From contig CAWGLV010000001.1 in the NCBI GenBank assembly GCA_963823495.1, positions 3,348,001 to 3,412,000 on the forward strand: a stretch of DNA of 64,000 nt. Reading direction: 5' to 3'. The first letter of the stretch is position 1. Every line of letters begins with the position of its first letter. Below are positions 1 through 8,879 of this stretch, piece after piece. This DNA is from DATDAH01 sp963823495 (lineage in GTDB: Bacteria; Actinomycetota; Acidimicrobiia; Acidimicrobiales; DATDAH01). Made by a program: the position numbers and the translations under genes. The notes under the pieces are model-generated. The model did no database searches and was not told where the DNA came from. It saw nothing but the letters and a program-made list of their open reading frames with translations.

Positions 1-17
1 ACTGCTAAACCACCCGC

Positions 18-23
18 TAGTGT
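18..23 (+). promoter_or_regulatory. -10 hexamer TAGTGT of a leaderless-type start
   Basis: TAGTGT ends 6 nt before an ATG at 30. This is the same spacing as more than 20 other TANNNT hexamers in the window, and it implies transcription beginning at or next to the ATG. No Shine-Dalgarno sequence lies between the two. The -35 region is cut off or unrecognisable at the window edge. Confidence 0.5.
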
Positions 24-29
24 ACCCGT

Positions 30-122
30 ATGGCATCGAGTGCCCCTCCGGTCCGCGGGGCCGGACCCGAGACCCTCGCGAGCGGGGACCACGGCGACCC
101 GATGGCGGGGACGACGGTGTGA
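30..122 (+). CDS. 30-codon leaderless micro-ORF coupled to the MpaB-like gene
   Basis: The ORF runs from ATG at 30 to TGA at 120-122 and encodes 30 residues beginning MASSAPPVRG. It has no recognisable domain. Its stop overlaps the GTG start of the next gene (119-121) in the sequence GTGA, which suggests translational coupling. The start sits directly behind TAGTGT with no room for a ribosome binding site, so the peptide would be made from a leaderless mRNA. A second micro-ORF with the same design precedes the sigma factor at 40655. Whether the peptide is functional or only its translation matters cannot be told from sequence. Confidence 0.45.
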   Translation: MASSAPPVRGAGPETLASGDHGDPMAGTTV

Positions 123-1033
123 TCAGCGCCCTGAAGGACCGGGTGGTCGCCTCCACGTCCGACCTGTTCTCCCACGGCCCCCAGCCGCTCGAACACACGC
201 TCGACCACCGGGACGACCCCGGCCTGCTCGGGCCCGACTCGGTGTCCTGGCCGGTGTTGGGCGACGTCGCCGCGTTCGTCGGAGGCATCCGGGCCCTGCT
301 GGTCCAGAGCGCCCACCCGGAGGTGGTCGCGGGCGTCGAACAGCACTCCCGCTACCAGGCCGATCCCCTCGGTCGGCTCTCCCGCACCTCGGCCTACGTG
401 ACCGAGACCACCTACGGTGCCCGACCCGAGGTCGACGCCGCCGTCGCCGCCGTGCGGGCGGCGCACCGGCCCGTCCGCGGCCGGTCCGAGCGCGGCGCGG
501 CCTACAGCGCCGGCAACCCCGAGCTGGCTGCGTGGGTCCACAACGTCCTGACCGACTCCTTCCTCGCCGCCTATCAGGCCTACGGGCCCCGGCTCCTGAC
601 CGACGAGGAGGCCGACGGCTTCGTCGCCGAACAGACTCGCATCGGCACCTTGCTGGGAGCCGCTCCCCTGCCCGACACCGCCGCGTCGCTCGGCCGCTGG
701 GTCACCGAGCACCCGGCTCTCGAAGGGTCCTCGGCCCAACGCGCCGCCGTCGGCTTCCTCCGCTCACCCCCGCTCCCCCTGGCCGTGCGCCCCGGCTATC
801 GAATGCTGTTCGCGGCCGCCACCGCCACGCTGCCTCCCGCGCTTTCGGAGCTCGTCGGCGTTCGACCGCTCCCGGCCGGCCGGGCCGTGGGGCGGTTGAG
901 CGTCGGCAGCCTGCGCTGGATGCTCGGTTCGTCCCCGTCGTGGCACCTCGCCCTGGTGCGCTGTGCCGCCCCCGTGCCCGACGGGCTCTTCCGCCAGCCG
1001 CTCCTGTCGGCGACGGACCGGACCCCGTCGTAG
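119..1033 (+). CDS. Oxygenase MpaB family protein (DUF2236)
   Basis: A protein of 304 residues of the MpaB/latex-clearing-protein-like family, which are b-type haem proteins and putative oxygenases. The conserved family core is visible: GPDSVSWPVLGD near residues 38-49, LLVQSAHP near 60-67, and an alpha-helical middle part with WVHNVLTDSFLAAY. The GTG at 119 is chosen because it starts just ahead of the conserved region and overlaps the stop of the micro-ORF at 30-122. A longer in-frame start at 20 would add residues unlike the family. The substrate is unknown. It converges with the DUF2071 gene, leaving a gap of only 14 nt. Confidence 0.8.
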   Translation: MISALKDRVVASTSDLFSHGPQPLEHTLDHRDDPGLLGPDSVSWPVLGDVAAFVGGIRALLVQSAHPEVVAGVEQHSRYQADPLGRLSRTSAYVTETTYGARPEVDAAVAAVRAAHRPVRGRSERGAAYSAGNPELAAWVHNVLTDSFLAAYQAYGPRLLTDEEADGFVAEQTRIGTLLGAAPLPDTAASLGRWVTEHPALEGSSAQRAAVGFLRSPPLPLAVRPGYRMLFAAATATLPPALSELVGVRPLPAGRAVGRLSVGSLRWMLGSSPSWHLALVRCAAPVPDGLFRQPLLSATDRTPS

Positions 1034-1047
1034 TCGATCGCCCGCGC

Positions 1048-1794
1048 TCAGGTCCGGATCGGTTCGAGACGGCCGATGCGCACCGGCACCCCGTCGGCGT
1101 GGTGCACCAAGGGATCGCCGGCGGGGGCAGGCAGGCCGGACGCGACCAACAGGTCGTCCTCGAGGCTCAGCAGGCGTCCCCGTCGCAGCGGCCACGGCGG
1201 ATGCTCGACGGCGCCGTGGTACAGACCCCGGCGCCGCTGGGTGACCAGCCCGAACCGGGCCGTCAGGAAGTGCTCGAGGTCGGTGACCTCGGCCCGTTCG
1301 AGCGGCTCGCCCGCCTCCACGGTGATCGAGGTGGACGCCGGGCCGTGTGGCCACCGCCGCCTCGACCAGTAGTGGATCTGGTCACCCGACCGCTCGATGC
1401 CGGACCCGGCCCAGTAGTAGGGAAGCCCGAAGGCGAGTCGGGCCGTGGCCACGGCCAGGCCTCGGGAGGCATCGAGGGACCAGAACCAGACTGCCCGACG
1501 GCCGTCGGGGGCGATGACGTAGGTCCGGACGTTGATCTCCGGAAACGTCGTCATCCAGGGGACCGGAGGCAGGAACGGCGGCCGCAGCCTGGTCATGCGG
1601 AACGGCACCAGGCCGACCCAGGCCGCTCCCCCGAAGGTGTCCACGCGCAGGCTCGCCGGGAGCAGCGACTGGACGACGGTCGGAGGGTAGGCCCAGTGCA
1701 GCCAGGTGATGTCGTTCCAGTGCTGGAGCATGACGGCGCGCTCGACCGGCCGCAACGGCGAGCGGGTGATGGGCTCGCTGGCCTGCTGGGCCAT
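1048..1794 (-). CDS. DUF2071 (YqjF-like) protein
   Basis: A protein of 248 residues. The family signature is clear near the N-terminus, where HWNDITWLHWAYPP is followed by LLPASLRVDTFGGAAWVGLV and then a run of predicted beta strands. DUF2071 proteins are soluble acetoacetate-decarboxylase-like barrel proteins of unknown reaction. The ATG at 1794 is followed by MAQQASEP; an inner ATG before QHWNDITW is possible. It lies 55 nt downstream of the SDR gene on the same strand and is probably cotranscribed with it. Confidence 0.8.
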   Translation of the reverse strand: MAQQASEPITRSPLRPVERAVMLQHWNDITWLHWAYPPTVVQSLLPASLRVDTFGGAAWVGLVPFRMTRLRPPFLPPVPWMTTFPEINVRTYVIAPDGRRAVWFWSLDASRGLAVATARLAFGLPYYWAGSGIERSGDQIHYWSRRRWPHGPASTSITVEAGEPLERAEVTDLEHFLTARFGLVTQRRRGLYHGAVEHPPWPLRRGRLLSLEDDLLVASGLPAPAGDPLVHHADGVPVRIGRLEPIRT

Positions 1795-1849
1795 CAGCTG
1801 CGGGTCCTCATCAGCCCGGCTGCCGTCGGGCCGGACGGCGAGAGGGCGC

Positions 1850-2542
1850 TCATCCCTGTGGGTCGCCGATGAATGCGGAGGCCGGAAGTTCGCGGGTCCC
1901 GTCGAGGATCGCGACCACGATGCGCTCGGCGACGTCGACGGGGTCGAGGCCGGCCGCCAGCGCCGGAGCGACGCCGGCGATCGGGTGCCCGGCCAGCCCG
2001 GTCTCGGTGTGCGGTGGGCGCACGTCGATGACGTCGATGCGTTGACGGCGTAGCTCCCGCCGAAGCGCCGTGCCCGCGGCCGTGAGCCCGGCCTTGGTGG
2101 CGGCGTAGGCCGCCATGTTCGCCGGAGGTTGCTCGGCGACGACAGCGGAGAGCTGGACGACGAATCCCCCGTCGAGGTGGGGCAGGGCCGCCCGCAGCAG
2201 GCGCAGCGGACCGACCAGGTTGCTGGCCACGAGGCGGTCGAGGGTGGCGTCATCGGTCTCGGCCAGGGAGCCGAAGGCCACTTCCCCGGCGGCGTTGACG
2301 ATCCCGTCGAGGCCCCCGTTTCCTTCGAGGGCCGCCTGGACGGCGCGCTCGCCGGTCGAGGGGTCGGCCAGGTCCCCGGCCACCCGTGGTCCGGGCAGGC
2401 GCGTCGCCGCGAGGCGCTGCCCGTCGCGGGCCACCAAGACGAGCCGGGCCCCTCGGCGGTCGAGGGCCCGGCCGATGGCCGAGCCGAGACCACCGGACGC
2501 CCCGGCGAGGATGACTGACGATCCGTCGAGATCCCGGGCCAC
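1850..2542 (-). CDS. Short-chain dehydrogenase/reductase (SDR)
   Basis: A classical SDR of 230 residues. The Rossmann glycine motif GASGGLGSAIG is at residues 14-24, NAAG is in the middle, the catalytic Ser is in LSAVVAE and the Tyr/Lys pair is in YAATK. It would catalyse an NAD(P)-dependent alcohol/carbonyl interconversion; the substrate cannot be assigned. The start is GTG at 2542. TACCCT ends 6 nt upstream (2549-2554 on the plus strand), so the mRNA is probably leaderless. The DUF2071 gene follows on the same strand. Confidence 0.85.
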   Translation of the reverse strand: MARDLDGSSVILAGASGGLGSAIGRALDRRGARLVLVARDGQRLAATRLPGPRVAGDLADPSTGERAVQAALEGNGGLDGIVNAAGEVAFGSLAETDDATLDRLVASNLVGPLRLLRAALPHLDGGFVVQLSAVVAEQPPANMAAYAATKAGLTAAGTALRRELRRQRIDVIDVRPPHTETGLAGHPIAGVAPALAAGLDPVDVAERIVVAILDGTRELPASAFIGDPQG

Positions 2543-2586
2543 GCCGCCAGGGTACCTCTTTTATCAGTAAATCTGCGCGGCGCCGG

Positions 2587-2673
2587 TCAACGGCGGGCGA
2601 GCACGGCCTCGGCGGCGGCGAGACCGGCGAGGAACGCACCGTCGACACGGGCACCGGCGAAGACCTCGCCCAT
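2587..2673 (-). pseudogene. Short remnant resembling the C-terminus of an FAD oxidoreductase
   Basis: A 28-codon ORF starts in an ATGA overlap with the stop of the FAD gene and reads MGEVFAGARVDGAFLAGLAA and on to AEAVLARR. This resembles the last FAD-contacting helix of amine-oxidase-like flavoproteins (a GxVDGAFLSGLxAA pattern). The upstream gene already has its own complete version of this helix in another frame (SIQGALFSGGRAAAAV). The fragment could be the tail of a lost second flavoprotein gene, a small coupled ORF, or chance. Confidence 0.35.
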
Positions 2674-3956
2674 CAGGCCCGCTCGGCCAGGACGGCGGCG
2701 GCGGCGCGGCCGCCCGAGAAGAGTGCCCCCTGGATCGAGGCCGTGTCCCGGTGGTCCCCGGCGACGAAGCGGCCGTCGCCCAGCGTCACCGGCTGCTTGG
2801 GGTGCAGGGGCGGGCGCTGGTCGGGCTGGCCGTGGGCGATGCGGTCGACGCGGACGGTCTCCCACTCGTCGACGGCCGGGCCGAACCAGGTCCGGAGCTG
2901 GGACCGGGCCGGGCCCTCGACGTCGTCGGGCAGATCGCCTCGTCCGACGGGTAGGGCGGCGACGACGAGGTGGCGACCCGGAGCGTACGACGGCGCGACG
3001 TTGGACATGACCGCCACGTTCTTGACCGGGCCGCTCCGACAGCCGTCCAGGGCGATGGCCGCCCCGGCCAACGGTGGCTCCGGGGCCAGGGCCCACCACG
3101 CCACCGCGGCTCGCGACCCCGGATCCGCGACGCCGGTGAGCGTGGCCGCTCCCGGGCCTTCGACGGCGACCACGACCTGCTCGGCCCGGACCGCGCTCCC
3201 GTCGGCCACGGCCACCGTGGTGCCTTCGACCCCGGTCACCCGGGCACCCAACCGCAGCGAGCCCGGAGCCAGGCGCTGCGCCAGTTGGTCGGCCAGGGCC
3301 TGCATCCCGCCGGCCGGCACCGCGCTGTCACCCCGGGCGAGGCAGCGGAGGATGACCTCGAAGCGCCGGCTGGAGACGGAGAGATGGGGGTCGAGTTGGA
3401 TCCCGGCGAACAACGGCTCCCAGAGCCGCTCGACCATCCGGGCCGAGAACCCCCGGTCGGCCAGCGCCTCGGCCGTGGTCCGGTCGGGGCGTCCCAACAG
3501 CTCTGGGACCGGGGTGCGGAGCACGTCGCGCACCAGCCCCAGCAGGCGGACCTGATCGACGGGGCTGCCGACTCGGCTCAACGCCGTCGACGCCAAGGCG
3601 CCCGGTCGCCGCCTCGGGTCGGCCACCGTCCGCAGGCGATCGCCGTCCCACACCCGAGCGCCCGGCTCGAAGATCTGGAGATCCAGGGCGTCGAGGTCGA
3701 CCCGGCGGGCCAACTCGGGATAGTCGGTGAGCAGGATCTGAAAGCCCCGGTCCACGGTCAGGTCTCCGTCGACCGGCGGCCCACCGACGCGACCACCGGG
3801 CCGCGCTTCGGCTTCCAGCAGCCTGACGTCGAGCCCGGCGGACTGCAGGTCCCGAGCACACGCCAGCCCGGCCATGCCGGCGCCGATGACGCAGACCTCG
3901 GTGTCAAGACCTCCTGGCACGCGCCCACCATGGGCCACCAACGCGGCTTTCGCCAA
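2673..3956 (-). CDS. FAD-dependent amine-oxidase-like oxidoreductase
   Basis: A protein of 427 residues from a TTG at 3956. The FAD-binding dinucleotide motif VIGAGMAGLACARDL lies about 24 residues in, and is followed by LLEAEARPGGRVGG, the second conserved amine oxidase motif. The C-terminus has the FAD-contacting segment FVAGDHRDTASIQGALFSGG. The family includes phytoene-desaturase-like and protoporphyrinogen-oxidase-like enzymes; the substrate is not recognisable. The start is uncertain, because GTG codons at the 8th and 13th positions are alternatives. An AGGAGG just ahead of the FAD motif has no usable start codon behind it. Confidence 0.75.
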   Translation of the reverse strand: MAKAALVAHGGRVPGGLDTEVCVIGAGMAGLACARDLQSAGLDVRLLEAEARPGGRVGGPPVDGDLTVDRGFQILLTDYPELARRVDLDALDLQIFEPGARVWDGDRLRTVADPRRRPGALASTALSRVGSPVDQVRLLGLVRDVLRTPVPELLGRPDRTTAEALADRGFSARMVERLWEPLFAGIQLDPHLSVSSRRFEVILRCLARGDSAVPAGGMQALADQLAQRLAPGSLRLGARVTGVEGTTVAVADGSAVRAEQVVVAVEGPGAATLTGVADPGSRAAVAWWALAPEPPLAGAAIALDGCRSGPVKNVAVMSNVAPSYAPGRHLVVAALPVGRGDLPDDVEGPARSQLRTWFGPAVDEWETVRVDRIAHGQPDQRPPLHPKQPVTLGDGRFVAGDHRDTASIQGALFSGGRAAAAVLAERA

Positions 3957-4075
3957 CGCGGGCGGCTCAGCCGGAGCTGAGCGGGAGGGCCCGGGCGCCG
4001 CGGACCGGTCATCGCGACACGAGGGCTCTCGACGCGGTCCTCGATCTGGGAGGCGCGGTAGGCGAGGAGCGCGCG

Positions 4076-6127
4076 TCAGTCCCGGAGCCGGACGATGTCG
4101 GTCGGAGGGGACAGGGCCGGATCCGACCGTGGGCCGGAGACGGCGTGGAAGGCCAACTCGTGGTCGCCGGGTGTGAGCAGACGCTCGGACAACAAGGCCC
4201 AGAACGTCGCCTGGTCTCCCTGGCGGTAGGTCTTGGCGACTCCCGCCACCGTCCCGTCGACGGAAACCGCGATCCAGGGCTCGGGCTCCTCGGCCCAGAT
4301 GCCCTCGACATAGGCCGGCAGGTCGGTGGCGTCCGCGCGCACGGCGAACCGCGGCCGGGAGCGGGTGGTCACGGCGAACCCGGCGGGCGGCCCCTCGGCC
4401 GCGTCGGCCGCGTCGGTGCCGACCAGGCCGCCATAGGGCCCGAGGCGCACGAGCGCGTCCAGGTCATCGGCCCGCCCCGCCAGGGGGGTCGACCCCTCCA
4501 GCACTTGGGCGAAGCCCTCGGGCCGGTCCAGCACGACGAAACCGTCGGCGCCGGGCTCGAGGTCGTTGAAGCGCCAGTCGAATATCCGGGCGGGACGGTC
4601 GGCGGGAGCATCCTCGAACACCGAGGTGCCGTCGACCTCCCAGGGGATGTCGATGTCGAGGACGTCGGCGATCGTGGGGACGACGTCGATGCTCTCGGTC
4701 GGCCGGTCACTCACGTCGCCCTCGGTCTGGCCCGGCAACTTCACCAAGAACGGGGTCCACATGACCTGCGGGTAGTTCCCCTCGGAGACCCCCCGCAACG
4801 GGTCGCCCCCGAGAAAGGCCGCGCCGTGGTCGGCGGTGACGATGATCAGCGCGTCGTCGTAGCGCCCGGAGGCCCGGAGCTCGTCGAGGGCATCGCCGAG
4901 CAGGGCATCGGTGTACTGGAGCTGGGCCAGGTGGCGCTGGCGGCCGGCCGCCGCGGTGGTGTCGTCGTGCCAGTCACCGAACTCCGCCGACCGGGGAGGG
5001 TCCGGGGCCTCGTAGGTCCGCCCCGAGGCCAGGAAGTCCCAGGGCTGATGGGGCAGGAGGAAGTGGCCGACGTCGAGGGTGGCCCCCTCGCTCGTGGCGA
5101 CGTCGTCGATGAAGTCCCCGAACCGCCGTGGGGCCAGCGGGTCCGACGGGTTGCGCTCGATGACGAACTCGAAGCTCTCCGCGGCCGTCGTCGGCCGGGC
5201 CACGCCCTCGAACACGGTGCGGCTGAGGCTGAACAGCGACCGCACGGTGGTGCTGGTCGAGGGCGCGACGTCGGCCTCACAGATGGTCGTCGGGCAGAGA
5301 CGGGTCAGCGTCTCCACGGTGTCGACGTCGTAGGTGCCCCCGAGCAACGTGTAGATCGTCTCGTGGAAGTTGGTGGCCACCGGGGCGGGGAAGGTCTCCT
5401 CGGGCAGCTGACCGGTGAGGATGGCGGGCAGGGCCGAGGGCGTGACCGGCGAGACCCCGGTGGTGTTCCGATACCAGTTCGATCCATCAGCCAGTTCGGC
5501 GAAGGCCGGGAAGGCGCCGGCGTCGATGCTGCCCTCGCCGTCGAGCAGGGAGATCAGCGGCAGCTCGTCGAAGGCGATGAGCACGATCGGGACCGGGTCC
5601 TCGATGGCCACCTCTGCGGGGTCGACCGTGCCGGCGAGCACCAGGTCAGCCACGGGCGAGGCGACGAGGAACAGCCCGAGGAAGACCGGAGCGGCCAGGG
5701 CCAGGTAACCGAGGACGGAACGCAGGAGGGTCGACCGCCAGAGCAGCAGGGTCGCGCCCACGGCCACGACGAGGCCGAGAAACCAGAGCCAACGCCGAGG
5801 ATCGGCGCCCAGTGCGCTCTTGACGATCTCCACCGCGAAGACCCCGACGAAGACCCCCAGGAAGCCGGCGTGCACCCACCGGCGGGCGGCGGCCGAGACG
5901 AATCGCACGGGTTGTTCCACCAGCCAGAGCAGGACCGGAGGCCCGAGGACGAGGAGGAAGGCGAAGAGGGTGATCTCGCCGGCCCCGGCCTGACGGTTGA
6001 CCAGCTCCTCCGGCGCGTTCTGGATGACGTCGAAGACCGGCTGGGCCACGGTCACGGCGGTGACGCCGACCAGCTCGAGCAGGAATCTGCCCTCGCGACG
6101 CCACCCGGCGTCGTCCTCCTGCCCCAT
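4076..6127 (-). CDS. Membrane-anchored sulfatase-like hydrolase/transferase
   Basis: A protein of 683 residues. The N-terminal third holds about four to five hydrophobic segments (for example VVGATLLL and LALAAPVFLGLFLVASPVADLV). A sulfatase/phosphoglycerol-transferase-type domain follows: a metal-binding start PVPIVLIAFDELP, the active-site region VSPVTPSALPAILTG, and IIVTADHGAAFLGGD for the second metal site. Such enzymes cleave sulfate esters or move phosphoglycerol on cell-envelope polymers outside the membrane. TACCGT ends 8 nt before the ATG (leaderless layout). It is divergent from the GH38 mannosidase, so a joint role in glycan turnover is possible but inferred. Confidence 0.8.
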   Translation of the reverse strand: MGQEDDAGWRREGRFLLELVGVTAVTVAQPVFDVIQNAPEELVNRQAGAGEITLFAFLLVLGPPVLLWLVEQPVRFVSAAARRWVHAGFLGVFVGVFAVEIVKSALGADPRRWLWFLGLVVAVGATLLLWRSTLLRSVLGYLALAAPVFLGLFLVASPVADLVLAGTVDPAEVAIEDPVPIVLIAFDELPLISLLDGEGSIDAGAFPAFAELADGSNWYRNTTGVSPVTPSALPAILTGQLPEETFPAPVATNFHETIYTLLGGTYDVDTVETLTRLCPTTICEADVAPSTSTTVRSLFSLSRTVFEGVARPTTAAESFEFVIERNPSDPLAPRRFGDFIDDVATSEGATLDVGHFLLPHQPWDFLASGRTYEAPDPPRSAEFGDWHDDTTAAAGRQRHLAQLQYTDALLGDALDELRASGRYDDALIIVTADHGAAFLGGDPLRGVSEGNYPQVMWTPFLVKLPGQTEGDVSDRPTESIDVVPTIADVLDIDIPWEVDGTSVFEDAPADRPARIFDWRFNDLEPGADGFVVLDRPEGFAQVLEGSTPLAGRADDLDALVRLGPYGGLVGTDAADAAEGPPAGFAVTTRSRPRFAVRADATDLPAYVEGIWAEEPEPWIAVSVDGTVAGVAKTYRQGDQATFWALLSERLLTPGDHELAFHAVSGPRSDPALSPPTDIVRLRD

Positions 6128-6135
6128 CGGTCCAG

Positions 6136-6191
6136 ACGGTAGCCGTCACCTTTGTCCGCCTCCGCTCCGCCGACTCGGGTGGCCGTAGCCT
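6136..6191. promoter_or_regulatory. Divergent promoter region with two leaderless-type -10 hexamers
   Basis: On the minus strand TACCGT (6141-6136) lies 8 nt before the sulfatase ATG. On the plus strand TAGCCT (6186-6191) lies 6 nt before the GH38 ATG. The two start codons are only about 70 bp apart, so both promoters share this region. No operator palindrome was recognised. Confidence 0.5.
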
Positions 6192-6197
6192 CGGGGC

Positions 6198-8825
6198 ATG
6201 GCGCGCACGGTGTCGGTCGTCCCGCACACGCACTGGGACCGGGAGTGGTACGACCCGTTCCAGCGCTTCCGGCTCCGGCTCGTCGACCTGCTCGACGACC
6301 TCCTCGACCACCTCGAGGCCGATCCCTCCTTCCGCCACTTCCTCCTCGACGGCCAGATGGCCGTGGTCGACGACTACCTCGAGATCCGGCCCGAGGCCGA
6401 GCCCCGGTTGCGAGCGCTCGCCACTTCCGGGCGCCTGGCCATGGGTCCCTGGTACGCCCTGCCCGACGAGTTCCTGGTGTCCGGCGAGACCCTCGTCCGC
6501 AACCTGCAACTCGGCCTCCGGCGGGCGGCGGCCTTCGGTGGCGCGATGGACGTCGGCTACCTGCCCGACATGTTCGGCCACGTCGCGCAGATGCCCCAGC
6601 TGCTCGACCAGTTCGGCTTCGCCCACACCGTGGTCTGGCGGGGCGTGCCCTCGGCGGTGGACCGCAGCGGGTTCTGGTGGACCGCCCCGGACGGCACGAC
6701 GATCCGGGCCGAGTACCTGCCCGAGGGCTACGGCAACGGGGCCCGGGTGCCCGACGACGCCAAGGCCCTGCTCCACCTGATCGACGGCTTCGTCGTCACC
6801 CACGGTGACCTCCTGGACGGGCCGGTCCTGTGGATGGTCGGCACCGACCACCAGACCCCGCGCCCGTGGCTGGGACGGACGGTGTTGGAGGCCAACGAGC
6901 TGTCCGAGGACTACGAACTGGTCATCCGCTCCCTGGCCGACCACGTCGCCGCCGCGCCGACAGAGGGCCTGCCGTCCTGGGCCGGCGAGCTGCGGTCCGG
7001 GGCGAGGGCCAACCTCCTGATGGGCGTGGCGTCCAACCGTACGGATGTGAAGGCGGCCGCCGCGGTGACCGAACGGACGCTGGAACAGCTGGCCGAGCCG
7101 CTGGCGGCCCTGTTCACCCCGGCCGGTGATTGGCCCCGACGGCTGCTGGACCTGGCCTGGCTCGAGGTCATCCGCAACTCCGCCCACGACTCGATCTGTG
7201 CCTGCTCCCATGACGACGTGGTGTCGGCGGTGCTCCACCGCTTCGCCGAGGCCCGCCACATCGGCGAGGGTGTGGTCGACCGCACCCTGGCCCGTTTCGG
7301 CGATTCGCTCTCCGTCGTCGGCGCCGTGGTGGTCAACCCGTCCGCCCGTACCCGAGGCGGCGTCGTCGAGCTGGACCTGCCCGGGTCCGGCGCGGCTGAC
7401 GGCCTGCAGTTGCTGGCGGAGTCGCCGGCCGAAGAGGTGCTGCACGACCTCGTGGCGGCCGACGCCGTGCTGGTGGTCGAGCGCGAGATCTTCCTGCATC
7501 CGGCGTTGGTCGAGCTGGAGTTGAACCTGCAGGGCGATCGGGCCGAGGTCCTCCTGCGAGAGGGCGAGCGGCTCATGGACGCCCCGCCGGAGAACACCTC
7601 CGCCGTCCTCGCGACGCTCTGCGAGCACGCGCTCCTGCACCCGACGGGGGTGGTGCGGGTGCAGCGCCAGGGGCCGCCTCGCCGCCGCGTGCTCACCCGG
7701 GTCGACACCGTCCCCGGCCATGGCTGGCAACAGTGGGATCCCAGCCGCTCCGCCGGTTCGGCCGCGGTGACGGTGGACGGTACGACGCTGGCCAACGGGC
7801 TGATCACCGTGGTCGTCGACGGCGAGGACGGGACCTTCGCCATCGACGGCCATCGCGGTCTCGGCCACATCGTCGACGACGGCGATGCGGGTGACACCTA
7901 CAACTGGTCACCGCCGGACGACGACGTGTTCGTCGGCGGTCCGGCGTCGGTGTCCACATCGGTGGTCGAGACCGGACCGGTGCGGGCCGTGGCCGCGGTC
8001 GACGCCGTCTACCGGCTCCCCCGCCACGTCGAGGGCCAGGCCCGGGTGGACGAGGTCGACGTCGCCATCCGGACCGAGGTCGAACTGCGGGCGGGCGAGG
8101 ACTTCGTGCGGGTGACCACCACGGTCGACAACCAGGCCCGGGACCACCGGATGCGGGTCGGCTTCCCCCTGCCGTCACCCACCGACCACTCCGAGGCCGA
8201 GTGCGCCTTCACCGTGGTGCGCCGCGGTCTCGACGCCGAGGGCGGACCCACCGAGCGGGCCATGAGCACGTTCCCGTCCCGCCGTTTCGTGCGGGCCGGC
8301 GGCCTGACCGTCGCCCACGAGGGCCTGCTGGAGTACGAACTGTGCGACATCGCGGACGGGCGCTCCCACCTGCTGGGCCTGACCCTGCTGCGCAGTACCG
8401 GGATGCTGAGCCAGGGGCCCATGACGACCCGACCCCTGCCCGCCGGGCCGGAGAACCCCTTGGAGGGCTCCCAACAGCAGGGTCGCCAGGCCTTCCGCTA
8501 CGTGGTGCAGGTCGGCGACGGCGACCCCTACGAACTGGCCGAAGCCGCGTTCGTCCCCTTGCAGGTGGCCACCGGCACCGGACGGGGCACGGTCCCCGGA
8601 CACGGTCGGCACCTGTCGGTGACCGGTGCCGAGGTGTCCTCGGTGCACCGCGACGGTGGGACCCTGGTCGTCAGGGTCTTCAACCCGACCGACGAGGCGA
8701 CCACGGTCACCGTCGACGGCCGCCACGGCTGGCAGGTCGACCTCCGGGGCCGCCCCGTCGCCCCCTTCGAACACAAGGTCGTCCTCGCCCCCCACCGGAT
8801 CACCACCCTGCACCTGGCCGAGTGA
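6198..8825 (+). CDS. Glycoside hydrolase family 38 alpha-mannosidase
   Basis: A protein of 875 residues, the usual GH38 length. The N-terminal catalytic domain begins VVPHTHWDREWY, whose His and Asp residues bind zinc. The nucleophile Asp is about residue 124 in GYLPDMFGH, and the second zinc region is HDSICACSHDDV. The middle domain and the C-terminal beta-sandwich domains are present, ending in HRITTLHL. The enzyme would remove alpha-mannosyl residues from oligosaccharides. No signal peptide is seen, so the product acts in the cytoplasm. TAGCCT lies 6 nt before the ATG. Confidence 0.9.
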   Translation: MARTVSVVPHTHWDREWYDPFQRFRLRLVDLLDDLLDHLEADPSFRHFLLDGQMAVVDDYLEIRPEAEPRLRALATSGRLAMGPWYALPDEFLVSGETLVRNLQLGLRRAAAFGGAMDVGYLPDMFGHVAQMPQLLDQFGFAHTVVWRGVPSAVDRSGFWWTAPDGTTIRAEYLPEGYGNGARVPDDAKALLHLIDGFVVTHGDLLDGPVLWMVGTDHQTPRPWLGRTVLEANELSEDYELVIRSLADHVAAAPTEGLPSWAGELRSGARANLLMGVASNRTDVKAAAAVTERTLEQLAEPLAALFTPAGDWPRRLLDLAWLEVIRNSAHDSICACSHDDVVSAVLHRFAEARHIGEGVVDRTLARFGDSLSVVGAVVVNPSARTRGGVVELDLPGSGAADGLQLLAESPAEEVLHDLVAADAVLVVEREIFLHPALVELELNLQGDRAEVLLREGERLMDAPPENTSAVLATLCEHALLHPTGVVRVQRQGPPRRRVLTRVDTVPGHGWQQWDPSRSAGSAAVTVDGTTLANGLITVVVDGEDGTFAIDGHRGLGHIVDDGDAGDTYNWSPPDDDVFVGGPASVSTSVVETGPVRAVAAVDAVYRLPRHVEGQARVDEVDVAIRTEVELRAGEDFVRVTTTVDNQARDHRMRVGFPLPSPTDHSEAECAFTVVRRGLDAEGGPTERAMSTFPSRRFVRAGGLTVAHEGLLEYELCDIADGRSHLLGLTLLRSTGMLSQGPMTTRPLPAGPENPLEGSQQQGRQAFRYVVQVGDGDPYELAEAAFVPLQVATGTGRGTVPGHGRHLSVTGAEVSSVHRDGGTLVVRVFNPTDEATTVTVDGRHGWQVDLRGRPVAPFEHKVVLAPHRITTLHLAE

Positions 8826-8879
8826 CCCGCTCACGGGTACTGGACGCGCCGCCCGCGACCAGATCCAGGACCGGAACGA

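Noticed and set aside
3966..3981. Hairpin CTCAGC-CGGA-GCTGAG downstream of the sulfatase gene.
   Set aside because: It is only 6 bp, more than 90 nt from the stop, with no T tract and no border word; too weak to call a terminator.
4145..6142. A 665-codon open frame opposite the sulfatase-like gene.
   Set aside because: It is antisense to a convincing enzyme gene, and its product is low-complexity Gly/Asp/Arg-rich with no domain. Such long shadows are expected at this GC content.
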